Position numbers and translations under genes: made by a program
Source of the DNA: an uncultured Bacilli bacterium
GTDB taxonomy: Bacteria; Bacillota_I; Bacilli_A; RF39; UBA660
Assembly: GCA_947587565.1 (NCBI GenBank)
Contig: CANPYA010000047.1
Location: forward strand, 1 to 9,631
Reading direction: 5' to 3'
DNA: 9,631 nucleotides
Part shown: piece after piece, positions 7,064 to 9,631 of the stretch
Numbering within the stretch: the stretch's first letter is position 1
How the letters are laid out: each line of letters opens with the position of its first letter
Notes under the pieces: model-generated
What the model saw: only the letters and a program-made list of their open reading frames with translations
What the model was told of the DNA's origin: nothing
Database searches by the model: none

Positions 7064-7493
7064 AAATAACCACCTTTATCAAAATTAAGAAAAAGGCACT
7101 GACGATTCCATAAAGAATAACGGAACCGGCTAGTTTAAAAACATTCGCACCAATTCCAGTAACAAACCCATCTTTCTTATAATCAAGCGCCGCACTTTGG
7201 ACACTATGAGCAAAACCCGTGGTGGGAATTATAAGTCCACATTTGGCTTTAGAAACCCAATTATCAAATTTGCCTATTGCAGTCATAAATGTTGCAAAAA
7301 GGATTAAAATAAAGGCTAACCATTGAAATGAATCTACTCTTGATAAACCAAATGATTCCATTAAAATGCGTACGATAACTTCACCAATAAAACCGACTGA
7401 ACCACCAACTAAAAAAGCCACACAAGCATTTCTTAACTTTGGTTCTTTTGGTGATAGTTCTTTAACTAACTTTTGATATTCATCTTTATTCAT
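7056..7493 (-). CDS. spoVAC: Stage V sporulation protein AC (SpoVAC)
   Basis: A 145-aa membrane protein of the SpoVA dipicolinate channel; Bacillus SpoVAC is reported to be mechanosensitive. Landmarks are AFLVGG (26-31), TTGFAHSVQSAALDY (91-105) and ANVFKLAG (116-123), with hydrophobic helices at about 25-45, 57-73 and 120-143. I place the start at the ATG at 7493, not 7505. The longer start has no ribosome binding site and would lie upstream of the predicted sigma-G transcript start. The chosen ATG has GGTGA 5 nt upstream. In Bacillus, spoVAA and spoVAB precede spoVAC; both are missing here, leaving the AC-AD-AE core seen in many clostridia. Confidence 0.94.
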   Translation of the reverse strand: MNKDEYQKLVKELSPKEPKLRNACVAFLVGGSVGFIGEVIVRILMESFGLSRVDSFQWLAFILILFATFMTAIGKFDNWVSKAKCGLIIPTTGFAHSVQSAALDYKKDGFVTGIGANVFKLAGSVILYGIVSAFFLILIKVVIYG

Positions 7494-7508
7494 AATATTC
7501 ACCATTTA

Positions 7509-7538
7509 TATTATGAATTGAATTTTTTAAATTTATAC
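7509..7538 (-). promoter_or_regulatory. Sigma-G-like forespore promoter of spoVAC-AD-AE
   Basis: On the minus strand GTATA (7538-7534), 18 bp, then CATAATA (7515-7509). Both elements match the published Bacillus sigma-G consensus as I recall it (GHATR, 17-18 bp, CATNHTA). The -35 begins at the first base after the sigF stop codon. The predicted start is near 7503, giving a leader of about 10 nt that contains the GGTGA of spoVAC. The -10 lacks the GG expected of a sigma-F site. In Bacillus the spoVA operon is sigma-G dependent and also sits next to spoIIA, so position and motif agree. Confidence 0.7.
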
Positions 7539-8180
7539 TTATAAAGTTAAATATTGTCTTATTTTCGAAATTCCTTTCTTTTCATATCTTGACACCATTA
7601 CTTGAGTCATTTTAAGTTTTTTAGCGACTTCACTTTGGGTTAAATCTTCAAAGTACCGAGATACCATAATTTCTTTCTCTGAATCATTTAAAACTTCTAA
7701 ACTATCATTAATTAATATTTTAATATCTAAATCTTCTTCTTTAGCCATCACGGTTTCATAAGGACTCCGCTCATCATCTTGCTTGTTATCTAAAGATAAT
7801 ATTTCTTTTGCACTACATTCAGCTAGAAAAATTGCATCTAAAGATATTCCGGTATATTCTGAAAGTTCTAAATTACTCGGAATATGCCCTATTTCTTGGG
7901 CTAAAGCATATCTTTTTTGTTCTAACTTTTTATAAGTCTTTAAGATATCTTTACTTATCTTTATATTCCGATTATTGGCTAAAGTCCACATCTCCCCATA
8001 AATATAGTCATAAGCATAAGTTGAAAATTTGGTATTACCATTACTTTTATACTTCTTTAATGCTTTAAAAAGTCCTAAAACCCCAGCTTGGAATAAATCA
8101 TTTTTATCAACCCCATAAAAATAATTAGTCATACTCCAAATCATTTTTTCATTATCTTTTAATATCTTTTCATTATTCAC
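7539..8180 (-). CDS. sigF: RNA polymerase sporulation sigma factor, SigF-type, short N-terminus
   Basis: A sigma-70 family factor of 213 aa (Bacillus SigF and SigG are about 255-260). Region 2 is clear: NEKMIWSM, DLFQAGVLGLFKAL (28-41), KFSTYAYDYIYGEM (51-64). Region 3 follows (LAQEIGHIPSNLELSEYTGI, 93-112), then region 4 with the helix-turn-helix LTQSEVAKKLKMTQVMVSR (180-198) and YEKKGISKIR. Its place after spoIIAA and before spoVA identifies it as sigF, the first forespore sigma, though SigG cannot be excluded by sequence alone. About 30 residues that precede region 2.1 in Bacillus SigF are missing. The start is unsure: the in-frame GTG at 8180 forms part of the Shine-Dalgarno-like AAGGTGA, and the ideally placed ATG at 8173 is in another frame. 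The next in-frame ATG (8144) has no ribosome binding site. Confidence 0.88.
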   Translation of the reverse strand: MNNEKILKDNEKMIWSMTNYFYGVDKNDLFQAGVLGLFKALKKYKSNGNTKFSTYAYDYIYGEMWTLANNRNIKISKDILKTYKKLEQKRYALAQEIGHIPSNLELSEYTGISLDAIFLAECSAKEILSLDNKQDDERSPYETVMAKEEDLDIKILINDSLEVLNDSEKEIMVSRYFEDLTQSEVAKKLKMTQVMVSRYEKKGISKIRQYLTL

Positions 8181-8183
8181 CTT
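8159..8183 (-). promoter_or_regulatory. Anomalous ribosome binding site/start region of sigF
   Basis: The minus strand reads AAGGTGAATAATGAAAAG from 8183. The same AGGTGAAT-ATG arrangement starts groEL, spoIIAA and spoVAC, so the ribosome should initiate at the ATG at 8173. That frame closes after four codons (MKRY, TAA at 8161-8159). The sigF frame instead runs through the GTG at 8180 inside the Shine-Dalgarno. One more A in the A4 run at 8170-8167 would join the ATG to sigF as MKKILKDNEKMIWS. Confidence 0.6.
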
Positions 8184-8198
8184 TCCACATCCAAACTT

Positions 8199-8531
8199 TT
8201 AAACTTCTAATAATTTTAATGCTAAATCTTCACTAGCAACTATTTTAAGATGCAGTCTTTTTAAAAGATAAGAAATTTCTTTTCTAACTTCACATAAGTA
8301 TAATTTACCCTTATTTCTTTTCATTGCACATTTGGCATTTAAAAGGGCATCTACTCCGGCTTCATCAAGATAAGTTACATCTTTAAAATTAATAATTAAT
8401 TTCTTTAAATGATGTTTATTAATAACGGGCACAATATAATTATTAATCTTATAGCAAACATTTCTTTGCAGTTTACCTTTAAATCTTATAAAGAGGACTT
8501 CTTGTTCATATTCTAAATCCATCTTTAACAT
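8199..8531 (-). CDS. spoIIAA: SpoIIAA-type STAS protein lacking the phosphorylatable serine
   Basis: A 110-aa STAS-domain protein matching anti-sigma-F antagonist SpoIIAA (about 117 aa) in length, fold pattern (EYEQEVLFIRFKGKL; KKLIINFKDVTYLDEAGV; KGKLYLCEV) and position as first gene before sigF. Bacillus SpoIIAA is phosphorylated on Ser58 by SpoIIAB and binds SpoIIAB when unphosphorylated. Here the DSSG motif is D56-E57-A58-G59, so no Ser/Thr is present at the site, and the GELDHH segment is GKLQRN. I place the start at ATG 8531 rather than GTG 8540, because the GTG belongs to the AGGTGA ribosome binding site; this also makes residue 58 align exactly. No spoIIAB follows: only 18 nt separate this stop from the sigF GTG. 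It could act on another anti-sigma factor encoded elsewhere. Confidence 0.85.
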   Translation of the reverse strand: MLKMDLEYEQEVLFIRFKGKLQRNVCYKINNYIVPVINKHHLKKLIINFKDVTYLDEAGVDALLNAKCAMKRNKGKLYLCEVRKEISYLLKRLHLKIVASEDLALKLLEV

Positions 8532-8553
8532 AACATTCACCTGCTATTTTAAT

Positions 8554-8582
8554 ATAGTACAAATTTAAAATATTTTAAACAA
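8554..8582 (-). promoter_or_regulatory. Promoter of the spoIIAA operon
   Basis: On the minus strand TTGTTT (8582-8577), 17 bp, then TACTAT (8559-8554), a fair sigma-A match. The predicted start near 8547 leaves about 15 nt before the ATG. I looked for a sigma-H site (AGGA-type -35 with GAAT -10), as used by Bacillus spoIIA, and found none. The -35 lies directly next to the Spo0A box, consistent with an activator-dependent promoter. Confidence 0.55.
8564..8579. repeat. 16-bp perfect palindrome between -35 and -10 of spoIIAA
   Basis: TTTAAAATATTTTAAA reads identically on both strands and occupies most of the spacer of the spoIIAA promoter. It could be an operator, but it contains only A and T, and AT-rich sequence produces such palindromes by chance. 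Confidence 0.4.
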
Positions 8583-8583
8583 G

Positions 8584-8612
8584 TTCGACAAATGTTCTAA
8601 AAATAAGACAAA
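8584..8612 (-). promoter_or_regulatory. Spo0A boxes upstream of spoIIAA
   Basis: The minus strand has TTTGTCGAA (8592-8584), which contains an exact 0A box (TGNCGAA), one base upstream of the -35. A second, imperfect copy, TTTGTCTTA (8612-8604), lies exactly 20 bp further upstream, about two helical turns, so two Spo0A dimers could bind the same face. In Bacillus Spo0A~P activates spoIIA from boxes near the -35; the same control is inferred here. Confidence 0.65.
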
Positions 8613-8615
8613 TTA

Positions 8616-9467
8616 TTAATTTATTTCGATATAATCTATTACATCTTTTAAAGTATTATTGAAATTCTCAAAATCAGTATTGAACCATTTAATATTCATT
8701 TGATTATTAAACCAAGTGTATTGTCTTTTAGCATAATGTCTGGAATTTTTTTTAATTTCCTCTTTAGCATCTTCTAAAGTATAGTAACCATCTAAATATT
8801 TTATTACTTCTTTATAACCAATGGCACTTTCTAATATTCTTACTCTTCCATATTTATCTAAAATATTTTTTACTTCATCAAGAAGTCCTTCATCAAACAT
8901 GGCATCTACTCTTTTATTAATTCTTGTATACAAAACATCTCTATCTGTTGTAAGACCAATAAATTTAACATTATCATAAAGTAACTTAGGTTCTACTTTT
9001 TCTTTATTTTCTCTATTTAAAAAGTTTTCTAATCTTCTCCTGTTATTAATATGAATATTAGTATTATTATCTATCTCTTTAACCATTTGATATAATTCAG
9101 TATTACTATACTTAGAATAATCTTTTTTCTTTAACTCAGTAAAACGATAATCATAAAGACCGGCTTTTAAATAAAGGCCTGTACCACCTACTATAATAAT
9201 ATTTCTATCTTTATATTTATCTAATAAACATCTTAAATCCTTTTGATAATCAGAAACACTATAATCTTCAGTTGGTTTCTTTATATCAATTAAATAATGG
9301 GGAATTTCTTCTTTTTCTTCATTACTTATCTTAGCAGAGCCAATATTTAATTCTTGATAAATTTGCGTAGCATCTGCCCCAATTACAATGGCATTATATT
9401 TTTTGGCTAAACTAATACTTAATTTAGTTTTCCCAACTCCCGTTGGTCCTACAATACAGATAATCAT
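8616..9467 (-). CDS. miaA: tRNA dimethylallyltransferase MiaA
   Basis: A 283-aa enzyme that transfers a dimethylallyl group from dimethylallyl diphosphate to N6 of A37 in tRNAs reading codons that start with U. The P-loop GPTGVGKT is at residues 7-14. It is followed by DATQIYQELNIGSAK (family DSxQxY..IGTAK, with Ala for the usual Ser), IPHYLID, the GGTGLYLKAG motif, RRRLENFL, ESAIGYKEV and the C-terminal RHYAKRQYTWFNN. It is shorter than the usual 300-315 aa, mostly from a trimmed insert in the middle. The ATG has an AGGAAG ribosome binding site. It lies just upstream of the sporulation operon in the same direction with no obvious terminator between them, so some read-through into spoIIAA is possible. 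Confidence 0.97.
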   Translation of the reverse strand: MIICIVGPTGVGKTKLSISLAKKYNAIVIGADATQIYQELNIGSAKISNEEKEEIPHYLIDIKKPTEDYSVSDYQKDLRCLLDKYKDRNIIIVGGTGLYLKAGLYDYRFTELKKKDYSKYSNTELYQMVKEIDNNTNIHINNRRRLENFLNRENKEKVEPKLLYDNVKFIGLTTDRDVLYTRINKRVDAMFDEGLLDEVKNILDKYGRVRILESAIGYKEVIKYLDGYYTLEDAKEEIKKNSRHYAKRQYTWFNNQMNIKWFNTDFENFNNTLKDVIDYIEIN

Positions 9468-9490
9468 AAAATCAACTTCCTAACATCTTT

Positions 9491-9519
9491 ATTTTATCAT
9501 TATTTACTTAACTTTGCTA
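9491..9519 (-). promoter_or_regulatory. Candidate extended -10 promoter of miaA
   Basis: On the minus strand TGATAAAAT (9499-9491) is an extended -10, with only a weak -35 (TAGCAA, 9519-9514) at 17 bp. The start would be near 9484, leaving about 16 nt to the ATG. It overlaps an opposing plus-strand promoter candidate. Confidence 0.4.
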
Positions 9520-9523
9520 TAAT
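9494..9523 (+). promoter_or_regulatory. Candidate plus-strand promoter facing the right edge
   Basis: TGCTATAAT (9515-9523) is a perfect extended -10 on the plus strand. TTATCA at 9494-9499 is a partial -35 with an 18-bp spacer. The start would be near 9530, and a T-run terminator lies about 70 nt downstream, so the product would be a short RNA rather than a coding transcript. Confidence 0.35.
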
Positions 9524-9530
9524 TTAACCC

Positions 9531-9555
9531 AAAGAAAAAGACCATTTAAGGTCTT
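9531..9555 (-). terminator. Minus-strand terminator upstream of miaA
   Basis: On the minus strand AAGACC (9555-9550) pairs with GGTCTT (9543-9538) over a 6-nt loop and continues into TTTTTCTTT (9539-9531). It would end a transcript entering from right of the window, leaving miaA to its own promoter. Confidence 0.65.
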
Positions 9556-9557
9556 AC

Positions 9558-9605
9558 AGACTGTTGACAAAGTCGAAAGAATTTGAAAAACAGTCTTTTT
9601 ATTTT
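9558..9605 (+). terminator. Plus-strand hairpin with T-run
   Basis: AGACTGTT (9558-9565) pairs with AACAGTCT (9589-9596) around a 23-nt loop, followed by TTTTT, A and TTTT on the plus strand. The loop contains a further small GAC/GTC pairing. It is read as a terminator for plus-strand transcription starting in this interval, or as a read-through block at the end of an element lying to the right. Confidence 0.5.
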
Positions 9606-9631
9606 GAGAAAAATATAATATAATGAATATG

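Noticed and set aside
7808..8068. 86-codon plus-strand open frame opposite sigF
   Set aside because: It lies wholly antisense to the well-supported sigma factor gene, has no convincing ribosome binding site, and its translation shows no family resemblance; it is a shadow of the AT-rich coding strand.
8541..8615. Sigma-H promoter for spoIIAA
   Set aside because: The only GAAT in position belongs to the ribosome binding site of spoIIAA, and no AGGA-type -35 is found the right distance upstream.
9623..9631. Plus-strand gene or transposase start at the right edge (ATGAATATG)
   Set aside because: Only nine bases are visible, there is no ribosome binding site, and the TATAAT copies just upstream lack a properly spaced -35. 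The resemblance to an IS end is an impression only.
1..9631. CRISPR array, prophage or intact insertion sequence
   Set aside because: No regularly spaced repeats, integrase or transposase frames, or terminal inverted repeats flanking a gene were seen; all sizeable frames are assigned to cellular genes.

Overview
This is a strongly AT-rich stretch of a low-GC, Gram-positive-type (Bacillota) genome. Every protein gene I can support lies on the minus strand, as do two tRNAs. Trp is read as TGG and a TGA ends one gene, so the standard bacterial code applies and this is not a code-4 mycoplasma. Forespore sporulation genes sit with compact, short versions of MiaA, sigma-F and GroEL. That suggests an endospore-forming member of the Bacilli/Erysipelotrichia/RF39-like group with a streamlined genome; the lineage is inferred, not shown.

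In transcription order (right to left): (1) 9468-9631 is a short intergenic stretch with hairpins and promoters on both strands. (2) miaA (8616-9467) is a tRNA-modification gene. (3) A sporulation operon follows: spoIIAA, sigF, spoVAC, spoVAD, spoVAE (8531 down to 5740). It opens with a Spo0A-box/promoter region (8554-8612), has an internal sigma-G-like promoter just after sigF (7509-7538), and closes with a terminator (5721-5741). (4) tRNA-Arg(CCU) has its own promoter and terminator. (5) A tightly overlapping operon (5492-2003) encodes a radical SAM protein of the putative DNA-repair type, its DUF4130 partner and a divergent GroEL. (6) A membrane-bound M48 metalloprotease is encoded at 348-1919. 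(7) tRNA-Ser(GCU) has a clear promoter and terminator, and a plus-strand terminator near the left edge closes an unseen upstream transcript.

The most notable region is the spoIIA locus. In Bacillus it encodes SpoIIAA (anti-anti-sigma), SpoIIAB (anti-sigma kinase) and sigma-F. Here spoIIAB is absent, with only 18 nt between spoIIAA and sigF. The SpoIIAA residue matching phosphorylated Ser58 is alanine (D56-E57-A58-G59), and sigma-F is short at its N-terminus. Three independent features therefore agree that the classical SpoIIAB partner switch is lost or rewired, while the Spo0A input and the sigma-G output (the minimal SpoVAC-AD-AE dipicolinate channel) look intact. The sigF start is also abnormal: a near-perfect Shine-Dalgarno points at an out-of-frame ATG.

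A second point of interest is the GroEL-like chaperonin. It keeps its ATPase motifs but has a diverged apical domain and no GGM tail, and it is translationally coupled to the radical SAM/DUF4130 pair with no groES beside it.
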